This document shows positions 17,313 through 26,138 of a stretch of 64,000 nucleotides of DNA, piece after piece (the first letter of the stretch is position 1; each line of letters opens with the position of its first letter). The stretch spans positions 62,001 through 126,000 of the forward strand of contig NZ_LMUP01000006.1 in NCBI RefSeq assembly GCF_009765875.1, written 5' to 3'. The notes under the pieces are model-generated. The model was given only the letters and a program-made list of their open reading frames with translations. It was not told the origin of the DNA and searched no databases. A program made the position numbers and the translations under genes. Source of the DNA: Pedobacter sp. L105. GTDB lineage: Bacteria; Bacteroidota; Bacteroidia; Sphingobacteriales; Sphingobacteriaceae.

Positions 17313-18944
17313 TTATTTCTTTTTCACCCGTTTTAAGATCATCAGGCTTAGAGGGTTGATGGAATAACCGCTGATATTATTCTGCAGCATAGTCACCGAC
17401 TGGTCGTAAAGTACAGGGACAACAGAGGCATTTTCCATTACCATATTATCCATCTGCTGGTACAACTGGTAGCGTTTTTTTATATCTTTCTCATAGTAAC
17501 TCTGCTCAAAAAGACGGTCGAAGTCTTTGTTAAAATAAGCGGTGTAATTCGGGCCGTAGGGCACTTTGTTCTTCGAATAAAATACGGATAGATAATTTTC
17601 TGCGTCCGGGTAATCTGCAATCCAGGAACCTCTGAAAAAGGTGACTTCGTTTTTAGACATCAGCTCCCGCAGGCTGGCATTGAGGGTAACGTTTACTTTA
17701 ACCTTTATACCCAGTGTGCCCAATTCTCCCTGTACAAATTCCATCAGGTCTTTGTAGTTGGTTGAGGTGGTCAGTGTCAGTTCCGGCATCCCTTTTCCGT
17801 TTGGATGACCTGCTTCGGCAAGTAATTTGGCGGCTTTTACCGGGTCATAATGGTAGCCTTTTACCAGGGTGCTGTCAAACCCGGGCATCCCTTTGGGCAC
17901 AAAACCAGATGTGGCCGGCGTGCCTACACTATTACGCAGGTATTTGATCAGCTTTACCTTGTCAATACTATAATTGATCGCCTGACGTATTTTTTTGAAC
18001 CTTAAAGGAGAGTGTTTCACAATGGCCTGATTGGTATCTACCAATATGCCGATATATTCTGTGCATAAATAGGGGCTTTTGATCAGCTGGAATTTTCCTT
18101 TGTATTTGCTGGTCATGTGCCCGCTTTTGGTCAGGATATCATCGCGGTAGCTGCCGTCAACATTTTTAAAAAAATCAAGGTCTTTTTTGATGAAATTCAT
18201 AAAAGCACTTTGCTTATCACTGATAAAAGATACTTTCACGGCATCCAGATAGGGGAGGCGTTCCTTGCCATCCTTTTCCCAATAGTTTTCATTTTTAAGC
18301 AGCACCAGGATCTCATCTTCTTTCCAGTATTTCAGTCGGAAAGGGCCGGTGCCCACTGGATGGCTCCTGAAATCTTTACCGTAATGTTCCACTACTTCCC
18401 TGGGAACGACTACGCAATACTGGGCAGTGAGCAGGTTAATAAATGCCGGGAAAGGTTTAGTCAGGATAATCTCAAAAGTGCTGTCGTTCAGTGCCTTGAA
18501 ATTGTGAATATCCTTTACTTTATCACTGAATATCCAGCCGCCGGATGAACCTACCTTTGGATCGATCAGCCGGTTAAAGCTATAGACAAAGTCTGATGCA
18601 ATTACTTTTCTTCCCTTGCCATTTTTAAACAGCGGGTCGTCCTGAAAATAGACGTCGTTACGCAGATGAAAGATATAGCGCTGCCCGTCTGTTGTTACTT
18701 CCCAGGATTTTGCGATGGCAGGCACTGCGTTGAGCTGGTCATCAACCTGTACCAGTCCGTTAAAGACCTGGTTCACCATCCATATGGCCTGCTGGTTCCG
18801 CGCAAAAGCCGGATCAATGGACGTTAGTATTTCATCGAAGTTGATATTAAAGACTTTTTTACCTTTATCTTCAGCAGGGCGATCGCAGCTGCAGAGGGCA
18901 AGGATGCCTAAAGTGTAAAAAATATTTTTTATAATTCGGAGCAT
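17313..18944 (-). CDS. Peptide/solute-binding lipoprotein, SBP_bac_5 (OppA/DppA) family
   Basis: Extracytoplasmic family 5 solute-binding protein of 543 residues, usually the ligand receptor of a peptide ABC importer. The start at 18944 gives a lipoprotein signal ending LALCSC with C20 as the likely lipidated residue; the 9 residues upstream in the longer frame are not needed. The family core is clear (FNINFDEILTSIDPAFARNQQ, FHLRNDVYFQDDP, AINYSIDKVKLIKYLRNSVG, PVGTGPFRLKYW). No ABC permease or ATPase gene is adjacent, so it is an orphan binding protein here or its partners lie elsewhere. Confidence 0.9.
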   Translation of the reverse strand: MLRIIKNIFYTLGILALCSCDRPAEDKGKKVFNINFDEILTSIDPAFARNQQAIWMVNQVFNGLVQVDDQLNAVPAIAKSWEVTTDGQRYIFHLRNDVYFQDDPLFKNGKGRKVIASDFVYSFNRLIDPKVGSSGGWIFSDKVKDIHNFKALNDSTFEIILTKPFPAFINLLTAQYCVVVPREVVEHYGKDFRSHPVGTGPFRLKYWKEDEILVLLKNENYWEKDGKERLPYLDAVKVSFISDKQSAFMNFIKKDLDFFKNVDGSYRDDILTKSGHMTSKYKGKFQLIKSPYLCTEYIGILVDTNQAIVKHSPLRFKKIRQAINYSIDKVKLIKYLRNSVGTPATSGFVPKGMPGFDSTLVKGYHYDPVKAAKLLAEAGHPNGKGMPELTLTTSTNYKDLMEFVQGELGTLGIKVKVNVTLNASLRELMSKNEVTFFRGSWIADYPDAENYLSVFYSKNKVPYGPNYTAYFNKDFDRLFEQSYYEKDIKKRYQLYQQMDNMVMENASVVPVLYDQSVTMLQNNISGYSINPLSLMILKRVKKK

Positions 18945-18989
18945 CAATTCAGGAATACTATTTTTGCACAAAGTAATAAATTAATCGCT

Positions 18990-19448
18990 ATGTCTTTTTT
19001 AAATGCCGTTATAAATAATGTGGAAGATGAGACCCTGCGTGAAGATCTGCAGGATCGGGTAGATATTGTGCTGCATAAGATTAAGTTTATGGACAAGGTT
19101 CCGGTGTGCTGTCTGGATACACAGAACATACCAAGCAGTATCCTGGATGTATTACTGGAAACTGCGGGAGCTGAAATACAACAAGATCCGCTGCAGGCAA
19201 AGGTAGTGCTCTATCAGGAACCCCTGTTTAGTATGTCCGACCTGATGGGTTACGTACCTGCTTTAATGGAAAAGGAATGGCCGGCTGTAGAGTTCAATAG
19301 GGTGTATCTGCTGTCAGATGATACCTCAGCCTTTTTGAGTGACCCCGAATCTTTTGTTGCTTCCCTGGAAGATATTGCAGAGATCCTTTACCCGGGTTAT
19401 TTCGTGTTTGGCAATGAAGGAAAAACCTGGATGTCTTTCGGCGTTTAA
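18990..19448 (+). CDS. Conserved-looking protein of unknown function
   Basis: Soluble acidic protein of 152 residues without signal peptide or membrane segment. I do not recognise the family. It begins MSFLNAVINNVEDETLREDL, has the stretch KVPVCCLDTQNIPSSIL with two adjacent cysteines (residues about 44-45), and a C-terminal part LEDIAEILYPGYFVFGNEG. Codon use is like its neighbours and it is divergent from the binding-protein gene with a 45-bp gap, so it looks like a real gene. Confidence 0.7.
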   Translation: MSFLNAVINNVEDETLREDLQDRVDIVLHKIKFMDKVPVCCLDTQNIPSSILDVLLETAGAEIQQDPLQAKVVLYQEPLFSMSDLMGYVPALMEKEWPAVEFNRVYLLSDDTSAFLSDPESFVASLEDIAEILYPGYFVFGNEGKTWMSFGV

Positions 19449-19464
19449 CTCAATTCCCTTCGGC

Positions 19465-19986
19465 TTAGTAAGCGATAAATTTGTCGATCTGTGTACCGGT
19501 GAATTTTAAGGTATCTTCTTTGTAAAAAGCATCGTTTTCATCCAGCTCGGTTTTAATAGCCGAAATGTGCAAGCGCAGGGGAAGTACATTGAGGTGCAGG
19601 TAGGCGCAAACCCCTCCAAAGTGATCTATACCCCGGATGTTTCCATATTTACCAGACGATATGCCCACCAGACAGGCTTTTTTATCATAAAAGCTTTCCG
19701 GGAAATCACAGGCATCGATAAATGTTTTTAGAATACCGGGAAAGCTGCCGTTGTATTCGGGAATGATAAAAACGAACTTTTCTGTCGCTGTCATCAGCTG
19801 TTGTATTTTTTCAAACTCAGCAGATCTTTTTCCGTAAAGATCGGATACGATTAAATTTCCGGGAAGGTCTGTAAGGCTCAGGACATTAGCTTCCTGTCCT
19901 TTTTTAGCCATGCTATCCTGATAATATTTTGCGACTTTCAGCGTATTGCTACCAGGTCTGTTTGTGCCGGAAATGATCGTAACCAT
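19465..19986 (-). CDS. NADPH-dependent FMN reductase family protein
   Basis: Flavodoxin-fold oxidoreductase of 173 residues that reduces FMN or uses bound FMN to reduce quinones or similar acceptors. The FMN phosphate loop is ISGTNRPGSNTLKVAKYY at the N-terminus, and FIIPEYNGSFPGILKTFIDA and LVGISSGKYGNIRG follow, as in PF03358 proteins. It converges with the unknown gene at 18990 (16-bp gap) and appears monocistronic. The physiological acceptor is unknown. Confidence 0.88.
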   Translation of the reverse strand: MVTIISGTNRPGSNTLKVAKYYQDSMAKKGQEANVLSLTDLPGNLIVSDLYGKRSAEFEKIQQLMTATEKFVFIIPEYNGSFPGILKTFIDACDFPESFYDKKACLVGISSGKYGNIRGIDHFGGVCAYLHLNVLPLRLHISAIKTELDENDAFYKEDTLKFTGTQIDKFIAY

Positions 19987-20163
19987 GTTTGATTGTTAGT
20001 AATATGTTTAAAACAATAACTGTTTAACATATATATTGTCATTAAGTTTGTATCTTAGCTAATTGTTAAAAAGCGCCTAAATATAGGTAAAAATCGTGTT
20101 TTTATAAAAAGAATCTAATTCACAAATTCTCAGGGAAATAATTGGTAATTATTAAAAAGATAA

Positions 20164-20967
20164 ATGAGTAAAATTATTGCATTGGCAAATCAGAAAGGTG
20201 GTGTAGGTAAAACAACTTCATCTATAAATTTAGCCGCCAGCCTGGCCGTATTAGAATACAAAACTTTATTAGTAGATGCCGATCCTCAGGCCAATTCTAC
20301 CTCAGGAATTGGATTTGATCCAAGAAGTATCAAAAACAGCATTTATGAGTGTATCATCAATGATGTTGAGCCTTCTGAAGCCATTCAAAAGACAGAAACA
20401 CCTAACCTCGACCTTTTACCGGCACATATTGACCTGGTAGGGGCAGAGATTGAGATGATCAATCTTCCCAACAGGGAATACAAGATGAAAGCTGTTTTAG
20501 AGAAAATCAAAGATCAGTATGATTTTATCATTGTAGATTGCTCCCCTTCACTGGGCCTGATCACTATCAATGCTTTAACAGCCGCCGACTCTGTGATCAT
20601 TCCTGTACAGTGTGAATATTTTGCGCTTGAGGGACTAGGTAAACTGCTGAATACCATAAAAATTGTACAGAACAGGTTAAACCCTGAACTGGAAATTGAA
20701 GGCATCCTGCTTACCATGTACGACGTGCGTTTGCGTTTATCCAACCAGGTAGTGGAAGAGGTGAGAACACATTTCCAGGAACTGGTTTTTGATACCATTA
20801 TACAGCGGAACACCCGCTTGAGTGAGGCGCCAAGTTATGGGGTATCTGTAATCATGCATGATGCCAACTGTAAGGGAGCTATTAATTATCTGAATCTTGC
20901 CCGGGAGATCGTCCGTAAAAACGGATTGGTTAAAGAAACCCAGGGTGTGACTTCTGCAACTATTTAA
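20164..20967 (+). CDS. parA: ParA/Soj chromosome-partition ATPase
   Basis: Deviant Walker-A ATPase of 267 residues that moves ParB-bound origin DNA. KGGVGKTT occupies residues 11-18, followed by LLVDADPQANSTSGIG (switch I/A' region) and FIIVDCSPSLGLITINAL (Walker B region). It starts an apparent operon parA-parB-DUF5683-dapB-lepB, with only 11 bp to parB. The length and lack of an N-terminal HTH fit chromosomal type Ib-like ParA. No parS palindrome was seen in the window. Confidence 0.95.
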   Translation: MSKIIALANQKGGVGKTTSSINLAASLAVLEYKTLLVDADPQANSTSGIGFDPRSIKNSIYECIINDVEPSEAIQKTETPNLDLLPAHIDLVGAEIEMINLPNREYKMKAVLEKIKDQYDFIIVDCSPSLGLITINALTAADSVIIPVQCEYFALEGLGKLLNTIKIVQNRLNPELEIEGILLTMYDVRLRLSNQVVEEVRTHFQELVFDTIIQRNTRLSEAPSYGVSVIMHDANCKGAINYLNLAREIVRKNGLVKETQGVTSATI

Positions 20968-20978
20968 ATTATCATTCA

Positions 20979-21902
20979 ATGACATCTTTTCAGCGAAAAA
21001 CAGGTTTAGGCAGAGGGTTGAGTGCGCTTTTGGATGACTCCGATTCGGTACACCCTCCGAAAAATGCAATGAATCCGGTCAGTGAAACTGAACAGAAGGC
21101 ACAACCGAATAATACGAATATTGGTAATATCAATATCAACGATATAGAGACCAATCCTTATCAGCCAAGAACGGAATTTGACCAGGTAGCTTTAAATGAG
21201 CTGGCCGATTCTATCCGGGTGCAGGGATTGATCCAGCCAATCACTGTCAGGAAAACTGAAAGCGGTGGTTATCAGCTTATCTCTGGTGAAAGACGTTTAC
21301 GGGCATCCAAATTAGCAGGACTAAAGGAGATCCCGGCTTATGTTCGTCTGGCGAATGACCAGCAGATGCTGGAAATGGCACTGATTGAGAATATTCAGCG
21401 TGAAAACTTAAATGCAATAGAAGTGGCCCTGAGTTTTCAGCGGATGCTGGAAGAGTGCAACCTGAAACAGGAGCAGTTGGGAGAACGTGTGGGTAAAAAT
21501 AGATCGACCGTAACCAATTACCTGCGCCTGCTGAAATTGCCTCCGGTAATACAGATATCTATCCGCGACCAGAAAATATCTATGGGACATGCGCGGGCAC
21601 TGATCAATGTAGAACAAGCCGATAAACAATTGTTCATCCATCAGGAAATTATCGATAAGGGATTATCTGTAAGAAAAGTTGAAGAACTGGTAAGAAGCAT
21701 CAACAGCCTGCAGCTGAAACCTAAAAGTAAAGCGCCGGTTCCCGGAGTATCTTTTGAATACCAGAAACTGCAGAAAGACCTGGCTTCCAGATTTGCCACC
21801 AAGGTGAAACTGAAAGTAGGGGAAAATGGAAAGGGAGCTATTGAAATTCCTTTTGTTTCTGATGACGACCTGAGCAGAATATTAGAATTATTAGATTGGT
21901 AA
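20979..21902 (+). CDS. parB: ParB/Spo0J chromosome-partition protein
   Basis: CTP-dependent DNA clamp of 307 residues that binds parS and partners with ParA. It opens with the ParA-contact segment RKTGLGRGLSALLDD (residues 6-20), then the ParB/sulfiredoxin domain with GERRLRA (103-109) and ENIQREN, a helix-turn-helix (QEQLGERVGKNRSTVTNYLR) and a C-terminal dimerisation region. The stop codon overlaps the next ATG by one base (TAATG). Confidence 0.95.
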   Translation: MTSFQRKTGLGRGLSALLDDSDSVHPPKNAMNPVSETEQKAQPNNTNIGNININDIETNPYQPRTEFDQVALNELADSIRVQGLIQPITVRKTESGGYQLISGERRLRASKLAGLKEIPAYVRLANDQQMLEMALIENIQRENLNAIEVALSFQRMLEECNLKQEQLGERVGKNRSTVTNYLRLLKLPPVIQISIRDQKISMGHARALINVEQADKQLFIHQEIIDKGLSVRKVEELVRSINSLQLKPKSKAPVPGVSFEYQKLQKDLASRFATKVKLKVGENGKGAIEIPFVSDDDLSRILELLDW

Positions 21903-22546
21903 TGCCAAAAATAGTATTGTTGTTGGTTTTATTCTGCTGCTCGGTATTATTTGCCAGTGGACAGCAGATCATAGCCGTTAAAGGTGATAGTTTGATTCGG
22001 GGCGACAGCACAAAGCTGAGCGCTAAAAAAACAGACACCGTAAAGTATATTAATTATGGTAAGATCGCAGCCCGGAAAGCTCTTTTCAGGTCTATGATTA
22101 TCCCCGGCTGGGGGCAGCTAACTACCGGACCGAGCGTTTACCGTCTGCTTAAAGTGGCGGCTATTTACGTTGGTGAGACTGCCTTGATTCTTTCATATAA
22201 AACTAATAGCAAGAATTATCATCATTATCTTTCAGAAATCCAGTGGAGAGACGGACATGATGGAACACCCAAGCCTGGAAACGGGCTGGGGTCCCAGTAT
22301 TCTACCGATAACTTAATTACAGCTAAAGAAGTTTACCGTAGAAACAGAGAGGTAGTTATCATTTCGATATTTGGTGTGTACGCGGTCAATGTGATTGACG
22401 CTTATGTAGACGCAAGGCTGAAGTATTTTGATGTAGGGGATAACCTGGCCATTAAAATCTCTCCTTCAGTAATTAGCCAGAGTTCGATGATGTACGGATA
22501 CAACCCTAGTTATGCACCTGCCCTGAAATTTTCTTTACGTTTTTAG
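21902..22546 (+). CDS. DUF5683 membrane-associated protein
   Basis: Bacteroidota protein of 214 residues with an N-terminal signal (MPKIVLLLVLFCCSVLFASG) and a hydrophobic helix around SVYRLLKVAAIYVGETALIL. The segment ALFRSMIIPGWGQLTTG is the hallmark of DUF5683 and of related 'GWGQ' proteins. A TTG codon two codons upstream (21896) could also start translation, but the ATG at 21902 directly overlaps the parB stop and is preferred. Its position between parB and dapB is usual for this phylum; its function is unknown. Confidence 0.85.
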   Translation: MPKIVLLLVLFCCSVLFASGQQIIAVKGDSLIRGDSTKLSAKKTDTVKYINYGKIAARKALFRSMIIPGWGQLTTGPSVYRLLKVAAIYVGETALILSYKTNSKNYHHYLSEIQWRDGHDGTPKPGNGLGSQYSTDNLITAKEVYRRNREVVIISIFGVYAVNVIDAYVDARLKYFDVGDNLAIKISPSVISQSSMMYGYNPSYAPALKFSLRF

Positions 22547-22591
22547 AATTGCTAACTATGCTTCTCCAATTCCCTTAAAAATTAATATAAA

Positions 22592-23329
22592 ATGAATATA
22601 GCTTTAATCGGTTATGGTAAAATGGGTCAGATCATTGAACGTTTTGCGATAGAAAGAGGACATGATATTGTGCTGAAGATCGGCTCTAATAACTTATCGG
22701 ACCTCACTGTTTCCAATTTGAAAAAAGCCGATGTGGCCATAGATTTCAGTTTGCCGGATGCTGCTCTTAAAAATATCTATACCTGTTTTGATGCCAATGT
22801 ACCATTGATTGTAGGTACAACGGGCTGGTACGGACAGTTGCAGGAAGTAAAAGATGAATGTTTAAGCAATAATCATACGTTGCTATACGGATCTAATTTC
22901 AGCATCGGCGTGAATTTATTCTTCCACATCAACCAGGTACTGGCTAAAGTAATGAATAACTATCCTGTATATGATGTACAGGTAGAAGAGATCCATCACA
23001 CACAAAAACTGGATTCACCAAGCGGAACAGCGATGACTATCGCAGAGGATATCATCGAAAACCTGGACCGTAAGAAAGAATGGGTAAATGAGCTAGATGG
23101 CAAAGTATCTGTTGATGTGCTCAAACAGGATCAGCTGCTGATCGCTTCCGAAAGGATTGAGAATATCCCTGGAACACATACTGTGATCTACAGTTCTGAA
23201 GTGGATGAAATAGAAATCAAACATACAGCTAATAGTCGCGCGGGTTTTGCCCTGGGCGCAGTGGTTGCTGCAGAATGGCTGCAAAATAAACAGGGATTTT
23301 ACAATATATCTGATATATTTAATTTTTAA
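22592..23329 (+). CDS. dapB: 4-hydroxy-tetrahydrodipicolinate reductase
   Basis: NAD(P)H-dependent reductase of the diaminopimelate/lysine pathway, cytoplasmic, 245 residues. The nucleotide-binding GYGKMG is at residues 7-12. The catalytic and substrate-binding part is EIHHTQKLDSPSGTA, with H135-H136, K139 and SGTA at 144-147. The product feeds peptidoglycan and lysine synthesis. It lies 45 bp after the DUF5683 gene and 10 bp before lepB. Confidence 0.96.
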   Translation: MNIALIGYGKMGQIIERFAIERGHDIVLKIGSNNLSDLTVSNLKKADVAIDFSLPDAALKNIYTCFDANVPLIVGTTGWYGQLQEVKDECLSNNHTLLYGSNFSIGVNLFFHINQVLAKVMNNYPVYDVQVEEIHHTQKLDSPSGTAMTIAEDIIENLDRKKEWVNELDGKVSVDVLKQDQLLIASERIENIPGTHTVIYSSEVDEIEIKHTANSRAGFALGAVVAAEWLQNKQGFYNISDIFNF

Positions 23330-23339
23330 TAAATAACAT

Positions 23340-24536
23340 ATGAAATTGAAGTTCTGGCAAAAGGATAAAGGAGCCGCGCCAAAAATAAAAAAAACCAAGA
23401 GCAGGGAATGGTTTGATGCCATCGTTTTTGCTGTGATTGCGGCAACGATTATCCGTGTATTTTTTATTGAAGCTTATACTATCCCTACGGGATCAATGGA
23501 AAAATCACTATTGATAGGTGATTTCCTGTTTGTGAGTAAAGTGAATTATGGTGCCAGAATACCGATGACACCGGTAGCTTTTCCTTTTGCACACCATACG
23601 ATGCCCATCACCGGCACTAAAGCTTATTGGGATGGCGTACAATGGAAGTACAGAAGATTACCTGGTATACAGGAGATCAAAAGAAATGATGTTGTGGTGT
23701 TCAACTTCCCGGATGGAGATACTGTAGCACTGGAAGCCCAGGACCGTGATTATTATGAAATGGTACGTTCGGCAGGATGGCAGGCAGTGCATAGCCAGTA
23801 TACCGTAACCAGTCGCCCGGTAGATAAAAGAGAAAATTATATCAAACGCTGTATTGGTATCAGTGGAGATGTAATGAGCATGTCTAATGGCCTGGTGTCT
23901 ATCAACGGCAAGGCTGAGCCAATGAAAAACACCGGACAGATCGATTATACTGTGAAGTTTAAAAGCAGTGATGTTAATTTCAGTGTTTTTGAAGAAATGG
24001 GCTTTATAATTGAAAGGGATATCATGGCAGTTTCTCAGGATACTTATAACTTTATTGGGACACCAGAAATGATGGATAGGGTGAAGAAGCTTGACTTTGT
24101 AGCTTCAGTAACTACCCGTACCGCTAAACCCGGAGAAGCCGAACCAAGTATATTCCCTCAGGATCCGAACCGCAAATGGAACGCTGATAACTGGGGGCCG
24201 ATCCAGATTCCTAAGAAAGGATGGACGGTTAAGCTGGATAGTGCAACCATGCCTTTGTATAAACGCGCAATAGAAGTTTATGAAGGAAATAAGCTAGAGA
24301 AGGTTGCTGGCGGATGGATGATTAATGGTGTTAAAACAGATAGTTATACTTTTAAAATGAACTATTTCTGGATGATGGGGGATAACAGGCATAATTCGCT
24401 GGATTCACGTTACTGGGGATTTGTTCCGGAAGACCATATCGTGGGTAAGGCTTTGTTTATCTGGATGAGTTACAGTACTGAAGGTTCGTTCTTCAATAAG
24501 ATTCGCTGGAGTAGGATATTCAGGGGGATTCACTAA
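23340..24536 (+). CDS. lepB: Signal peptidase I
   Basis: Inner-membrane serine protease that removes Sec signal peptides. The 398 residues include one N-terminal membrane segment (about 27-45), the catalytic serine in PTGSMEKS (S52), the general-base lysine in YIKRCIG (K169) and box E DNRHNSLDSRYWG near the C-terminus. The protein is longer than E. coli LepB because of an inserted region between about 180 and 330, common in Bacteroidota. Last gene of the parA operon; the hairpin repeat that follows at 24571 may terminate it. Confidence 0.95.
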   Translation: MKLKFWQKDKGAAPKIKKTKSREWFDAIVFAVIAATIIRVFFIEAYTIPTGSMEKSLLIGDFLFVSKVNYGARIPMTPVAFPFAHHTMPITGTKAYWDGVQWKYRRLPGIQEIKRNDVVVFNFPDGDTVALEAQDRDYYEMVRSAGWQAVHSQYTVTSRPVDKRENYIKRCIGISGDVMSMSNGLVSINGKAEPMKNTGQIDYTVKFKSSDVNFSVFEEMGFIIERDIMAVSQDTYNFIGTPEMMDRVKKLDFVASVTTRTAKPGEAEPSIFPQDPNRKWNADNWGPIQIPKKGWTVKLDSATMPLYKRAIEVYEGNKLEKVAGGWMINGVKTDSYTFKMNYFWMMGDNRHNSLDSRYWGFVPEDHIVGKALFIWMSYSTEGSFFNKIRWSRIFRGIH

Positions 24537-24570
24537 ACGATAAGCTGGCTGGGGTATCCTTGCTTCGCTC

Positions 24571-24658
24571 AAAAAACGAGTATCATATATTATTGCTGGA
24601 ATAACGCTGCGCTACGCTTGCATGAATCCTAGGCAATAATATATGATACTCGTTTTTT
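24571..24658 (+). repeat. Variable-stem inverted repeat, copy B
   Basis: The 26-bp arms at 24571-24596 and 24633-24658 are perfectly complementary, with A6/T8 ends and a 36-nt loop. The loop keeps GCTGCGC, GCTTGCA and CCTAG as in copies A and C. The left flank TTGCTTCGCTC and right flank GATCATCTTTTGCAGGG resemble copy A. The stem sequence itself is unrelated to copies A, C and D. It may double as the lepB terminator. Confidence 0.8.
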
Positions 24659-24924
24659 TTATGATCATCTTTTGCAGGGTGCTTTATAGCGATCGCTTTA
24701 ATTAGGTGCCCCCCAGATAACCGGGTAGATTCTTTTTGAAATTGATGTACATTTTGTGTGACGCTTTAGGAAAGCTGAACATCCAGCATATTTATTGTGA
24801 GTTTGAATATCCCTGTATGGCGCCTTATAGCACTTGCTTTAGAAGAAACCTTAATCATGATAGAGTTTTTCCTGAAGATTATCTATTGGATATCCTTCAA
24901 TGGATACCCTCCAGATCATCTGTG

Positions 24925-25019
24925 AAAAATAATTTTGTGTGCGCTATGACGGCCTAGAAATTTTGCAAGCGCAGCGCGGCAAAGGTTTCAGCCGGAATAG
25001 CGTATACGAAATTATTTTT
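24925..25019 (-). repeat. Variable-stem inverted repeat, copy C
   Basis: Arms at 24925-24953 and 24991-25019 pair over 29 positions, with most mismatches being G-T wobbles and one two-base bulge. The enclosed loop, read on the minus strand, matches the copy A loop at 36 of 37 positions. The right-hand flank on the minus strand is CAGATGATCTGGAGG, again as in copy A. It lies 15 bp beyond the stop of the minus-strand gene at 25035. Confidence 0.78.
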
Positions 25020-25034
25020 AACCAGATAAACCTC

Positions 25035-26117
25035 TTACAACCGCTCTAACCCTAGTTTGTCTGCCAGATCGTTCAAATCATTAACTACAGGTTCTACCAA
25101 TGGGATGCCCGAGATATGGCGTTCCTTTTCAAAGGCATATTCCGGTTCTCCGGGAATGATAACTTTTTTGGACGGATCTACAGTTTTGGCGCTCTTGAAA
25201 CGCTCAATCCAGTTATCCAGGTGATGCTTGAAATCTTCTGCCGGGCGGAAACCATCTACGCGCATGGCGCCAAAAAAATGTCCCAACCCTTCACCTACAG
25301 GGTCTGAAGAAGGTTCCAGGAAAGCCACAAATGGAGGCACCCATGGACCGTAATTGGCACCGGAAAGTACTGCTGTGAGAATATCTACTGTAGCGCTTAA
25401 TCCATAGCCTTTATGGCTGCCGTGATCCTTATCACTGCCCAAAGGCAACAATGATCCGCCAGCTTTGAGTTCATTGGGGTCTGTGGAAATATTGCCGTTT
25501 TTATCCTGTACCCAGCCTTCAGGAACAGGAAGATTAGCGCGTTGCGCTATTTCCAGTTTGCCATTGGCTGCAGCTGCGGTAGCCATATCTACCACTACTG
25601 GCGGATACTTTCCTGCCGGAAAAGCATAACACATCGGGTTAGTACCTAATAAGCGTTCATTAGCATAGGTCGGGGCAACCAGCGGACTGGCATTGGTCAT
25701 GCTGATACCGATCATGTCCTTTTCTACGGCCATTAATGCATGATATCCTGCAATACCAAAATGATTGGAATTTTTCACAGCCACCCAGCCTGTACCATAA
25801 ACCGCAGCTTTTTCCATCGCTATCTTCATGGCAAATGGTGCAACTACCAGGCCGAGACCTGCATCACCATCTACTGTTGCAGTGGTTGGGGTTTCGTGAA
25901 CTATCCTGATGTTTGGCGTAGCATTGATACGTTTCTTTTCCCATAAACGGATATATCCGCTTAACCTCGCTACGCCATGAGAGTCTATACCCCGAAGATC
26001 CGACCGCAATAATACATCTGTTGCCAGATCAGCATCGGTATCATTACATCCCATTTTCAGAAAAACAGATTTAGTGAAACTTCTGAGGCGTTCTTCGGTG
26101 AAAGTATAAGAGATCAT
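25035..26117 (-). CDS. Ldh-family (malate/L-lactate/ureidoglycolate-type) NAD(P)H dehydrogenase
   Basis: Oxidoreductase of 360 residues of the PF02615 family, a fold distinct from classical lactate and malate dehydrogenases, reducing or oxidising 2-hydroxy acids. Family motifs visible are SHGVARLSGYIRLW, GDAGLGLVVAPFAM, VKNSNHFGIAGYHALMA (candidate catalytic histidine) and KGYGLSATVDILTAVLSGA. It lies 21 bp downstream of bshC on the same strand and may be co-transcribed. The substrate cannot be told from sequence; hydroxy-acid specificity in this family varies widely. Confidence 0.88.
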   Translation of the reverse strand: MISYTFTEERLRSFTKSVFLKMGCNDTDADLATDVLLRSDLRGIDSHGVARLSGYIRLWEKKRINATPNIRIVHETPTTATVDGDAGLGLVVAPFAMKIAMEKAAVYGTGWVAVKNSNHFGIAGYHALMAVEKDMIGISMTNASPLVAPTYANERLLGTNPMCYAFPAGKYPPVVVDMATAAAANGKLEIAQRANLPVPEGWVQDKNGNISTDPNELKAGGSLLPLGSDKDHGSHKGYGLSATVDILTAVLSGANYGPWVPPFVAFLEPSSDPVGEGLGHFFGAMRVDGFRPAEDFKHHLDNWIERFKSAKTVDPSKKVIIPGEPEYAFEKERHISGIPLVEPVVNDLNDLADKLGLERL

Positions 26118-26138
26118 CTGAATGGATTAAACGTATGA

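Larger units (their letters stand above)
24537..25034. other. Gene-free repeat island between lepB and the Ldh-type gene
   Basis: No credible gene lies here. The stretch holds inverted-repeat copies B (24571-24658) and C (24925-25019) in opposite orientation. Between them is a degenerate 23-bp direct repeat: GGTGCTTTATAGCGATCGC at 24678 and GGCGCCTTATAGCACTTGC at 24819, each followed by TTTA, with 18 of 23 matches. The open frame at 24736-24957 runs into copy C and has no protein-like features. Confidence 0.75.

Noticed and set aside
20164..21902. A parS centromere site near parAB
   Set aside because: I looked for a TGTTTCACGTGAAACA-like palindrome in and around the operon and did not find one.
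24736..24957. 73-codon open frame between inverted repeats B and C
   Set aside because: It runs into the arm of inverted repeat C, has no recognisable features and lies in a region made of repeats.
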